This document shows, piece after piece, positions 7,873-14,783 of a DNA stretch of 34,348 bases; the stretch's first letter is position 1; every line of letters starts with the position of its first letter. Made by a program: the position numbers and the translations under genes. The notes below the pieces were generated by a model. The model saw nothing but the letters and a program-made list of their open reading frames with translations, did no database searches and was not told the origin of the DNA. Source of the DNA: Prevotellaceae bacterium. Its GTDB lineage: Bacteria > Bacteroidota > Bacteroidia > Bacteroidales > UBA932. The stretch lies in NCBI GenBank assembly GCA_031276235.1, contig JAISNL010000169.1, forward strand, positions 1-34,348. Reading direction: 5' to 3'.

Positions 7873-7983
7873 TTATAATTTTTCATCTGGCGGCAGGGCT
7901 GCTTTCTTTATATCGTTATTATTATCCATTAATTCTAAATTTTTCATTTTATTTACATCTTCGCATTTGAGATTCCCAATCAT
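7873..7983 (-). CDS. Possible 36-codon small ORF upstream of the methyltransferase
   Basis: Not in the ORF track. The minus strand reads from ATG (7983) MIGNLKCEDVNKMKNLEL and ends PPDEKL before TAA (7873-7875). The composition is protein-like and Lys/Asn/Asp-rich, and it lies in line with the methyltransferase gene, but the predicted methyltransferase promoter lies after its stop. No family recognised; it may be a remnant of an older gene or simply chance. Confidence 0.2.
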   Translation of the reverse strand: MIGNLKCEDVNKMKNLELMDNNNDIKKAALPPDEKL

Positions 7984-8042
7984 TTTTTTACATGTCGCCT
8001 AATTTTACTAATTTTACAGCCTGATATTATTAATAATTGCAA

Positions 8043-9431
8043 ATGACAGTTGATTCATACACCATAACAGACTTGCGGAAATCGTCAAACGACAGTTTCG
8101 GATTTTTCTATTTGCTCAACAATCTTGATTTGAAATCTTCGCTGTCGAAACGTTATATATATTCGCAAAATTTCATAACCGACAGGCATGAACTCGAATA
8201 CGAACTGAATAAAATAGAAGAAACAGTATCATTGCTAGACAAGCCTCAACACGACAAAATATTTTTGGCTGTTGAAAACAGGCTTTCGCAAGTTTCGGAT
8301 ATCGGCGGCACATTGCAGAATCTCGCAAATTCGATAATGTTGAGCGATGTGGAACTGTTCGAAATAAAAAAGTTTGCAATAATTGCCGATGATATAAAGC
8401 AACTTTTGAACGAATTGCATTTGGTTGATTTGCCCGATTTGACAGACGTCATAAATATACTCGACCCCGAAAAAATGCGAGTAGCAACATTCTATATTTA
8501 TGACGCCTATTCAGATAAACTTGCCGCTTTGCGAAAATTGCTGAAAGGAAAAAACGCAAATCAGTCAGCCGAATTATATCAGCAAATAATAGACCTCGAA
8601 GACGAAATACGCAGGCAACTTTGTTTGAAATTAAAGATGTATGCTCAGCCTTTGAATATCGCATTATCGCAGGTTGCATATATTGACATACTTTTGGCAA
8701 AAGCAAAACAGGCAAAAAATGAACATTTCTGCAAACCTTTTATTGCTGACAAAATCACGTCGTACAAGGCGCTGTTTAATCCGCAATTGAAAGATTCGCT
8801 GCACAGACAGGGCAAAACGTATCAACCTTTGGATATTTTGTTCGGACAATATCCGACTTTGATTACAGGCATAAACATGGGCGGCAAAACCGCGCTTCTC
8901 AAAACGCTTGCACTTGCGCAGTATCTTTGTCAGTTCGGATTTTATGTGCCTGCAACAGAAGCAAAAATTACTCTTGTTGACAAAATAATGATTTGCATAA
9001 CAGACGAACAAAATCATTTGCAGGGCTTGTCATCGTTTGCTGCAGAAATGAAAAACGTTAACAAAATATTATCCGAAATTACGGCAAATAAATCTTTGCT
9101 GGCGCTGATAGACGAACTTGCACGAACCACAAATCCTGCCGAAGGCAGCGCCATTGTAAGCGCCATGCTTGATATTCTTTTCGAACGCAAAATTTGCGCT
9201 TTTATTACCACGCACTACGATAACATTACTTCAGACTGCCGCCGCCTGCGCGTGCGCGGATTGACAGATACCGATGAAACCGTTGATGAAAAAAACATAG
9301 ACCGCCATATAGATTATTCGCTTGTTGAAGAAACGGCAACCGACGTTCCGCACGAAGCGTTGCGCATAGCAGAAATACTCGGAGTGAACGAAGATTTGAT
9401 AAGGCGGGCAAAACATAAAATGAAGAAATAA
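8043..9431 (+). CDS. kamC: KamC: MutS-like ATPase, lysine 5,6-aminomutase reactivase
   Basis: MutS-family ATPase lacking the mismatch-recognition domains; the stand-alone MutS-like protein encoded beside lysine 5,6-aminomutase in lysine fermenters and annotated as the reactivase ATPase KamC. The first ~230 residues are helical (lever/clamp-like). Then come the P-loop GINMGGKT (278-285 in ORF-track numbering; MutS has GPNMGGKS), Walker B LLALIDELARTTNPAEGSA, and TTHYDN. The ORF track begins at a TTG (8037); the ATG two codons on (8043) is the better start. The stop is 26 nt before kamD, so the two form an operon. The reactivase role rests on this linkage and family naming, not on a residue visible here; KamB is not in the window. 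Confidence 0.82.
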   Translation: MTVDSYTITDLRKSSNDSFGFFYLLNNLDLKSSLSKRYIYSQNFITDRHELEYELNKIEETVSLLDKPQHDKIFLAVENRLSQVSDIGGTLQNLANSIMLSDVELFEIKKFAIIADDIKQLLNELHLVDLPDLTDVINILDPEKMRVATFYIYDAYSDKLAALRKLLKGKNANQSAELYQQIIDLEDEIRRQLCLKLKMYAQPLNIALSQVAYIDILLAKAKQAKNEHFCKPFIADKITSYKALFNPQLKDSLHRQGKTYQPLDILFGQYPTLITGINMGGKTALLKTLALAQYLCQFGFYVPATEAKITLVDKIMICITDEQNHLQGLSSFAAEMKNVNKILSEITANKSLLALIDELARTTNPAEGSAIVSAMLDILFERKICAFITTHYDNITSDCRRLRVRGLTDTDETVDEKNIDRHIDYSLVEETATDVPHEALRIAEILGVNEDLIRRAKHKMKK

Positions 9432-9457
9432 AATAAAATATGTAAAACAAAAAAAAT

Positions 9458-11020
9458 ATGCAAAAAAGTAAAATAGGACTTGATTTTGAAAAAGTGAAAC
9501 ATGCCAAACAGGTTGCCAAAAATATTGCAGCCGATGTGCAAAAATTTGTTGAAAATTATACTACCGTTGCCGTAGAGCGCACTGTTTGCCGCCTTCTGGG
9601 CATTGATGGAGTAGATGAAAATGGCGTACCTTTGCCTAATATTTTGGTTGATCAAATCAAAGAAAAAGGAGTTTTGGGAGAAGGAATAATGTTTTTTTTG
9701 GGCAATGCAATGCTCGAAACAGGTTTGCAGCCTCAACAAATAGCCGAAAAAGTTGCAAAAAACGAACTTGAAATAACAAAATTGCCCTTTAATTCTCAAG
9801 CCGAAATAGAAACAGTATTAAAACCCGCTATCGATGCAAGCATTGAACGCATCAACAACCGTAAGGCTCGGCGTGCGCACTATCTGGAAACTACAGGCGA
9901 AGGCTCGAAGCCGTATCTTTATGTAATTGTTGCAACAGGCAATATTTACGAAGATGTTGTTCAGGCTCAGGCGGCGGCGCGTCAGGGAGCGGATATTATT
10001 GCCGTTATTCGTACAACAGGTCAGAGCCTGCTCGATTATGTACCCTACGGAGCAACAACCGAAGGCTTCGGAGGAACTTATGCAACTCAGGAAAATTTTC
10101 GCATAATGCGCACCGCCCTTGACCAGACAGGTGAAGAAACAGGCAGATATATACGGCTGTGCAATTATTGCTCTGGATTGTGCATGCCAGAAATTGCTGC
10201 AATAGGAGCGCTCGAAGGTCTCGACGTTATGCTTAACGATGCCCTCTACGGAATTTTATTTCGCGACATAAACATGCAAAGAACGCTTATTGACCAGTAT
10301 TTTTCGAGAATTATCAACGGCTTTGCAGGCGTGATAATAAATACCGGCGAAGACAATTACCTTACTACCGCCGATGCCTATGAACAGGCGCATACGGTTT
10401 TGGCTTCAGACTGCATCAACGAACAACTGGCGCTTATTGCAGGTTTGCCCGAACAGCAAATGGGTTTGGGACATGCCTTTGAAATGGATCCACAACTCGA
10501 AAACGGCTTCCTTTACGAGTTGGCGCAAGCGCAAATGACCCGCGAAATATTTCCTGACGCGCCGCTTAAATATATGCCGCCCACAAAATTTATGACGGGA
10601 AACATTTTCCGCGGACATATTCAGGATGCGCTTTTCAATATGATTGGAATATGGACAAATCAAGGTTTGCAACTGCTCGGAATGCCTACAGAAGCAATTC
10701 ATACACCTTTTATGAGCGACAGATATTTGTCTATCGAAAATGCCAAATACATATTCAATAACATGAAAAATATAGGCGATGAAGTTGAATTTAAAAAAGA
10801 TGGAATAATGCAAACTCGAGCCAAAAAAGTTCTTGATGATGCTATCGCCCTGCTCGAAACCCTTGAAAAAGAAAGTTTGTTTACAGCTTTGGAAAAAGGC
10901 ATATTCGGAGATGTTAAACGCTCGAAAACCGGAGGTAAAGGGTTGGATGGCGTTGCCCCGAAAGGTAAAAAATATTTCAATTCATTTGTAGCGCTGATGA
11001 AGCAAAATAATGAAAAATGA
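9458..11020 (+). CDS. kamD: Lysine 5,6-aminomutase alpha subunit
   Basis: Large subunit of the adenosylcobalamin- and PLP-dependent mutase that moves the terminal amino group of D-lysine or L-beta-lysine to carbon 5 in lysine fermentation to acetate and butyrate. 520 residues is the family length; the text is alpha-subunit-like throughout (KIGLDFEKVKHAKQVA, IVATGNIYEDVVQAQAAARQGADIIAVIRTTGQSLLDYVPYG, TTEGFGGTYATQENFRIMR, PPTKFMTGNIFRGHIQDALFN). The fold is a TIM barrel with PLP contacts. In known enzymes cobalamin and the PLP-binding Lys are carried by the beta subunit KamE, normally encoded next door; here no kamE follows, and the downstream 580 bp are non-coding and repetitive. Activity therefore requires a kamE elsewhere. 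Confidence 0.95.
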   Translation: MQKSKIGLDFEKVKHAKQVAKNIAADVQKFVENYTTVAVERTVCRLLGIDGVDENGVPLPNILVDQIKEKGVLGEGIMFFLGNAMLETGLQPQQIAEKVAKNELEITKLPFNSQAEIETVLKPAIDASIERINNRKARRAHYLETTGEGSKPYLYVIVATGNIYEDVVQAQAAARQGADIIAVIRTTGQSLLDYVPYGATTEGFGGTYATQENFRIMRTALDQTGEETGRYIRLCNYCSGLCMPEIAAIGALEGLDVMLNDALYGILFRDINMQRTLIDQYFSRIINGFAGVIINTGEDNYLTTADAYEQAHTVLASDCINEQLALIAGLPEQQMGLGHAFEMDPQLENGFLYELAQAQMTREIFPDAPLKYMPPTKFMTGNIFRGHIQDALFNMIGIWTNQGLQLLGMPTEAIHTPFMSDRYLSIENAKYIFNNMKNIGDEVEFKKDGIMQTRAKKVLDDAIALLETLEKESLFTALEKGIFGDVKRSKTGGKGLDGVAPKGKKYFNSFVALMKQNNEK

Positions 11021-11116
11021 TTTGCAGCCTGTATGTTGAGATTTGCAGGTACGCCGTTTATACAGAAACAACGATTTTGGCTGAAAACATTTGAACAAAC
11101 AGGGAAAGATTATTGT

Positions 11117-11162
11117 TTATTTGCATGAAAAAACATCTGTTTTTTGCTTTTCATGCAAATAA
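11117..11162. terminator. 15-bp stem-loop after kamD
   Basis: TTATTTGCATGAAAA (11117-11131) pairs exactly with TTTTCATGCAAATAA (11148-11162) across a 16-nt loop. It lies about 100 nt after the kamD stop. There is no clean T tract after the plus-strand stem, so it could be an mRNA 3'-end stabiliser rather than a classic terminator. Confidence 0.5.
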
Positions 11163-11207
11163 GCAACTCGTATGCCAGCATACCTTTGTCCCAAAGATGT
11201 ACAATTC

Positions 11208-11417
11208 AAAAGTACATGTGTACAATCTAAAAGTACAGATGGATTTTTCAAAAGTACACGTGTACAATCTAAAAGTACAGATGGATTCTTTAAAAGTACA
11301 TGTGTACAATCTAAAAGTACAGATGGATTCTTTAAAAGTACATGCGTACAATCTAAAAGTACAGATGGATTCTTTAAAAGTACATGCGTACAATCTAAAA
11401 GTACAGATGGATTCTTT
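11208..11417 (+). repeat. Five tandem copies of a 42-bp repeat
   Basis: Units start at 11208, 11250, 11292, 11334 and 11376, each with AAAAGTACA; a truncated sixth start (AAAA) follows at 11418. Each unit is itself two related 21-bp halves, both beginning AAAAGTACA. The copies vary mainly in a GTACnnGnGTAC core, which is a perfect palindrome (GTACACGTGTAC) in copy 2. Translated on the plus strand it gives a 14-residue repeat of alternating LKVHVYN and LKVQMDS heptads. Confidence 0.9.
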
Positions 11418-11424
11418 AAAATTC

Positions 11425-11453
11425 GGTAATGCCGTACATTGTATTACATTACC
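11425..11453. repeat. Palindromic element after the tandem repeat
   Basis: GGTAATG at 11425-11431 is the reverse complement of CATTACC at 11447-11453, and the centre holds TACAnTGTA. A related 24-nt stretch (20 of 24 identical to 11431-11454) lies at 30903-30926. Confidence 0.45.
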
Positions 11454-11575
11454 TGAAATTCTATGTGAACTGTTTATTGTGAGGGCATATTGTTGAATAC
11501 GATGCACATCCAAAATTTGAATGTACCGACACTGACAATAGTATTTTTTCTGTTATGCAATAAAAATAAAATCCA

Positions 11576-11583
11576 TACATTTG
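11576..11583 (+). promoter_or_regulatory. -7 box (TACATTTG) for the ubiX-CYTH gene
   Basis: Perfect TAnnTTTG 20 nt before the ATG at 11603, separating this gene's transcription from kamCD. Confidence 0.55.
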
Positions 11584-11602
11584 CACAATTAATTTTAGAA
11601 AT

Positions 11603-12673
11603 ATGAAAAAACGTAAAATAATAGCAGGCATAACAGGCGCAAGCGGACAGATTTACGCCAAAACACTACTCGATGCGCTTGACATTTGTCATTCTGATTT
11701 TGACGAAATTGCCGTTGTATTTACACAAACAGGCAGGCAGGTTTTCGATTACGAAATTAATGAAGATATTAAAACATACAGGAATATCAGGATTTATGAA
11801 AACGATGATTTATTTGCTCCATTTGCTTCTGGTTCGTCTGATTACGATACGTTGATAGTCATTCCGTGTTCGATGGGAATGCTTGCACGTATTGCAAACG
11901 GATATGCCGGCGACCTTATTGCGCGTGCTGCCGCCGTGATGCTCAAAGAGCGCAGAAAACTGATTGTAGTTCCGCGCGAAACGCCATTGAACTTGATACA
12001 TATTCGCAATATGGAACAAATTACGCTTGCAGGCGGAATTGTTTGCCCCGCATCGCCGTCATTTTACTGCAAACCGCAATCAATTGCCGATGTCGCACAA
12101 ACCGTAGCGGAACGAATACTGCATTTGGCGGATATTAATATTGACGGCTACCGCTGGAATGGCAATAAACATGTTGAATATTGCAAACTGAAAAAAAATA
12201 TGGGACAGGAAACTGAAAAAAAATTTTTGGTAAAAGGCGATTTTCGTCCTTTTGTATTCAAATCGACACGCATTGTACAGGGCTATTTATCATCTGCGCC
12301 CGAACGTACGGTGCGAGTGAGAATCCAAGGCGACAAGGGATTTTTAACCATTAAAGGCTCAGGAAATGATTCGGGCGCTTCGCGGTTTGAATTTGAAAAA
12401 GAAATTAGCGTGGATGAAGCTGGAGAATTGCTTAAACTTTGCGAACCCGGAATAATTGATAAAATACGACATCTGGTAAAAGCCGAACCATATATTTACG
12501 AAGTAGATGAATTTCACGGTGAAAACAAAGGTTTAACTGTTGCCGAAATCGAATTGCCCGACGAAGATGCAATATTCGACAAACCCGAATGGCTTGGCAA
12601 GGAAGTAACAGGCGACAAACGATATTACAACTCATCGCTAATAAAAAATCCGATAGCGCCATACATTGTATAA
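11603..12673 (+). CDS. ubiX: UbiX-type flavin prenyltransferase fused to a CYTH (triphosphate tunnel) domain
   Basis: Residues 1 to about 190 are a complete UbiX/Pad1 flavin prenyltransferase, which makes prenylated FMN for UbiD-type decarboxylases: GITGASGQIYA at the FMN site, VIPCSMGMLARIANGYAGDLIARAA, LKERRKLIVVPRETPLN and CPASPSFY. From Met200 a CYTH domain of about 157 residues begins with its signature ExExK (ETEKK, 203-207), then RTVRVRIQGDKGFLTIKG and the C-terminal VAEIELPDE; such domains hydrolyse triphosphates or bind phosphorylated ligands. Each half is the length of a stand-alone protein. The junction contains an 8-A run, and an alternative frame has TGA (12189-12191) 8 nt before the CYTH ATG, so this may be two former genes joined by an indel. 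No ubiD in the window. Confidence 0.85.
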   Translation: MKKRKIIAGITGASGQIYAKTLLDALDICHSDFDEIAVVFTQTGRQVFDYEINEDIKTYRNIRIYENDDLFAPFASGSSDYDTLIVIPCSMGMLARIANGYAGDLIARAAAVMLKERRKLIVVPRETPLNLIHIRNMEQITLAGGIVCPASPSFYCKPQSIADVAQTVAERILHLADINIDGYRWNGNKHVEYCKLKKNMGQETEKKFLVKGDFRPFVFKSTRIVQGYLSSAPERTVRVRIQGDKGFLTIKGSGNDSGASRFEFEKEISVDEAGELLKLCEPGIIDKIRHLVKAEPYIYEVDEFHGENKGLTVAEIELPDEDAIFDKPEWLGKEVTGDKRYYNSSLIKNPIAPYIV

Positions 12674-12998
12674 TGCCACAAACAACCACGCAAAACATCA
12701 TTGCTCTACGGTGGTTGGTAATTTTTCTTCCATATTCTATGTATTTTTGATTTATTTTTACCAATTTTTTACGGTACTAATATACAAAATCCTGCATTAT
12801 TTTCCAAATATTTGCGCAATTATTTTATTATATATCAGCAATGTGTAGAGTTCGTAAGGAGGAATTAAATTAATATTGCATATTCAACAATAAATTCAGG
12901 AAGAAATTTCTTTGAAAGTAATGATTATCTTTATTTCTATTTTAATTATTTTTTTACAACTGGCACAAGCTACAAATAATCTGTTAAACAGCGTGTTA
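12674..12998. other. Intergenic region between convergent genes
   Basis: About 325 bp. Contains one possible terminator hairpin (12683-12717). An AAGGAGGAA stretch at about 12856 looks like a Shine-Dalgarno sequence but no ORF of note follows it. Otherwise nothing seen. Confidence 0.5.
12683..12725 (+). terminator. Possible terminator after the ubiX-CYTH gene
   Basis: CAACCAC (12683-12689) can pair with GTGGTTG (12711-12717), followed by GTAATTTTT. The 21-nt loop makes it weak. Confidence 0.35.
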
Positions 12999-13814
12999 TT
13001 ATAAATCTCTTTTTTTGAGTAATTGATAAGATAAAACAATGAAAATGACAATATATACAATTGCAGCGATGCAATATTCCGCATGAAAATCGCTTAATGA
13101 AAAAACAGTTCCTCCTCTCATAAAATTTTGAAGTTTGATACCCGGAAAAGGTAATAAAGTTGCGGACGCATTACCCGGCAATAAATTGGATAAATGAAAA
13201 CTTGACCGGGAACTTATCTGCTCTATTCCTAAAATAATTACTTCGCCCAATCTCCACAAAATTACAAGCATCAAGGCAAAGCCCGACCTGCGTATCCAAA
13301 AAGCAAGCAAAGTGCAAAATGAGAAAAATACGCTGACTTTCAAAAAATATCCCAGAACAAATGTAACGCCTTTGAAAATCGAAGACGGATTTTGCGTATA
13401 AACCAAACCCAAACCCAGACAGGCAAAGAAAACAATTATCGTTGATAAAAGCGAGAAAATAAGACTTACTAATAATTTTGACAGTAAAAATTCTTTTTTT
13501 GTCAAGCCATCAATAAGGTTTTGTTTCATTGTGCGATATGTATATTCGTTTGTGATGTTTGTAATAATTATCACGCCTAAAAATATTGACCCAAAATCGG
13601 CAAAATAAGTTATGTTTTGCCAGACGTAGGGGAAAAGATATGCTCCAAATCGAGCCAAATCAAGAGACATATTGTCAACGGATGGTTTGATGACTGTTAC
13701 CAAATACCCCATTGAAGCAAGCAAGGCAAAATATATAATAATGAATATTCGAGCCGTTTTGTAATTATATATTTTATTCCATTCTATTTTTAGCAGTCGT
13801 AATATCTGTTTCAT
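12999..13814 (-). CDS. ABC-2 type transporter permease
   Basis: Integral membrane partner of the ATPase encoded just upstream. 271 residues with about six transmembrane segments (roughly residues 22-42, 70-88, 108-135, 145-170, 175-197 and 245-265). The pattern TNEYTYRTMKQNLIDGLTKKEFLLSKLL after the second segment is typical of ABC-2 permeases that follow BcrA/CcmA-like ATPases in Bacteroidota. The start codon lies 41 nt inside the end of the ATPase gene, so the two are translationally coupled. Substrate unknown; the family includes exporters of peptides, drugs and lipids, as well as proteins of unknown role. Confidence 0.85.
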   Translation of the reverse strand: MKQILRLLKIEWNKIYNYKTARIFIIIYFALLASMGYLVTVIKPSVDNMSLDLARFGAYLFPYVWQNITYFADFGSIFLGVIIITNITNEYTYRTMKQNLIDGLTKKEFLLSKLLVSLIFSLLSTIIVFFACLGLGLVYTQNPSSIFKGVTFVLGYFLKVSVFFSFCTLLAFWIRRSGFALMLVILWRLGEVIILGIEQISSRSSFHLSNLLPGNASATLLPFPGIKLQNFMRGGTVFSLSDFHAEYCIAAIVYIVIFIVLSYQLLKKRDL

Positions 13815-14700
13815 TTTTTATAAGATTAAGAAATTGCTGTTCGAGATTATTTTTTCGTTTTACTAAATGATTTAAAAAAATACCTTGATTTACAAGTATT
13901 TTATTTAATTCTTCGGCATCCAAATCATTTTTTAATGTTGCCGAAACAATATCATGTCTGCGCACTATTTTTTCAAAACAAGTCATATTTTCGAGAATGT
14001 TAACGAGTTTGTCAATATTTGCTGTTCCAAGTTCAAAATAGCCAAGTTCGTTGGACATGTTTTCTACCGCGCCGCAATAAATGCTTTTGCCTTTGTTGAG
14101 TACAACCACATGCGAGCATACTTTTTCAACTTCGTCAAGCAAATGACTTGCAAGTATGATAGTTGTTCCCATGTTGGCAATTTGCCGTATTATTTCTCGG
14201 ATTTTTATAATTCCCTGCGGGTCGAGACCATTGGTCGGCTCGTCAAGAATCAGTACTTCGGGATTGTTGAGCAGAGCGGCGGCTATTGCAAGACGCTGTT
14301 TCATTCCCAGCGAAAAAGCCGAAAATCTGTCATTTTTTCGATGCAGCAAATCAACTGTTTCCAGTTTTTCATCAATTCGAGAAAAGGAAACCTGTTTGAT
14401 GGTTGCAACTGTTTGCAAATTCTTTTTTGCCGACAGATAAGGATAAAAATTGGGACGTTCGATTATTGCGCCTATTTTTTTCAGCGCATCGGAATTGTGT
14501 GTGTTGCCGAACCAGCGCCATGTGCCTTTTGTAGGATTTACCACATTAAGAATCATTCCGAGCGTTGTTGTTTTGCCGCTGCCGTTAGGTCCCAAAAGCC
14601 CGTAAACATTTCCTTTTTCAACTGAAAAACTGATATTGTCAACAGCAATCAGCGAACCGAAATGTTTGCTTAATTTATCAATTTCGAGGACAGTATTCAT
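13774..14700 (-). CDS. ABC transporter ATP-binding protein (BcrA/CcmA-like)
   Basis: Cytosolic ATPase powering the permease encoded by the overlapping downstream gene. Complete nucleotide-binding domain: Walker A GPNGSGKT (37-44), a Q-loop region near residue 90, signature FSLGMKQRLAIAAALL, Walker B VLILDEPTNGLDP, and the switch His in ILASHLLDEVEKV. A C-terminal extension of about 95 residues ends in a helical segment, common in this ABC-2 subfamily. It has a well-spaced promoter at 14724-14753 and heads a two-gene operon. The substrate cannot be inferred. Confidence 0.93.
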   Translation of the reverse strand: MNTVLEIDKLSKHFGSLIAVDNISFSVEKGNVYGLLGPNGSGKTTTLGMILNVVNPTKGTWRWFGNTHNSDALKKIGAIIERPNFYPYLSAKKNLQTVATIKQVSFSRIDEKLETVDLLHRKNDRFSAFSLGMKQRLAIAAALLNNPEVLILDEPTNGLDPQGIIKIREIIRQIANMGTTIILASHLLDEVEKVCSHVVVLNKGKSIYCGAVENMSNELGYFELGTANIDKLVNILENMTCFEKIVRRHDIVSATLKNDLDAEELNKILVNQGIFLNHLVKRKNNLEQQFLNLIKNETDITTAKNRME

Positions 14701-14723
14701 TTATTTATATATTTATTTTTCAA

Positions 14724-14753
14724 CAAAATTACTCTTTTTCTTTGGAAAACAAA
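14724..14753 (-). promoter_or_regulatory. Promoter for the ABC exporter operon
   Basis: The minus strand reads TTTG (14753-14750), 18 nt, then TAATTTTG (14731-14724), a textbook Bacteroidota promoter 24 nt before the ATPase ATG. Confidence 0.7.
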
Positions 14754-14783
14754 TACTTTACATTTTTTTCTATGGTCAACGTA

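Larger units (their letters stand above)
11021..11602. other. Non-coding, repeat-bearing region downstream of kamD
   Basis: Holds a long hairpin (11117-11162), a five-copy 42-bp tandem repeat (11208-11417), a palindromic element (11425-11453) and the promoter of the ubiX-CYTH gene. ORFs are open in several frames on both strands only because the 42-bp unit has no stops and is a multiple of three; I do not accept them as genes. Confidence 0.65.

Noticed and set aside
8043-9431. DNA mismatch repair MutS or MutS2
   Set aside because: Only the clamp-like and ATPase parts are present, with no mismatch-binding or Smr domain, and it is paired with kamD; the KamC assignment fits better.
11208-11417. 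CRISPR-like array
   Set aside because: Repeats are directly contiguous 42-bp units with no unique spacers and no cas genes nearby.
11113-11496. ORFs across the 42-bp repeat (127 aa plus, 85 aa plus, 120 aa minus)
   Set aside because: All are open because the repeat unit is a multiple of three and free of stops. The plus-strand 127-aa ORF begins with a TTG inside a hairpin. No ribosome site, promoter or recognisable family, so I call the DNA a tandem repeat rather than a gene.
12855-12895. AAGGAGGAA, a strong Shine-Dalgarno look-alike
   Set aside because: Only a five-codon frame follows, and Bacteroidota rarely use such sites; chance is the simplest reading.
13954-14625. 223-aa plus-strand ORF opposite the ABC ATPase
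   Set aside because: Antisense shadow of a gene with complete Walker A, signature and Walker B motifs.
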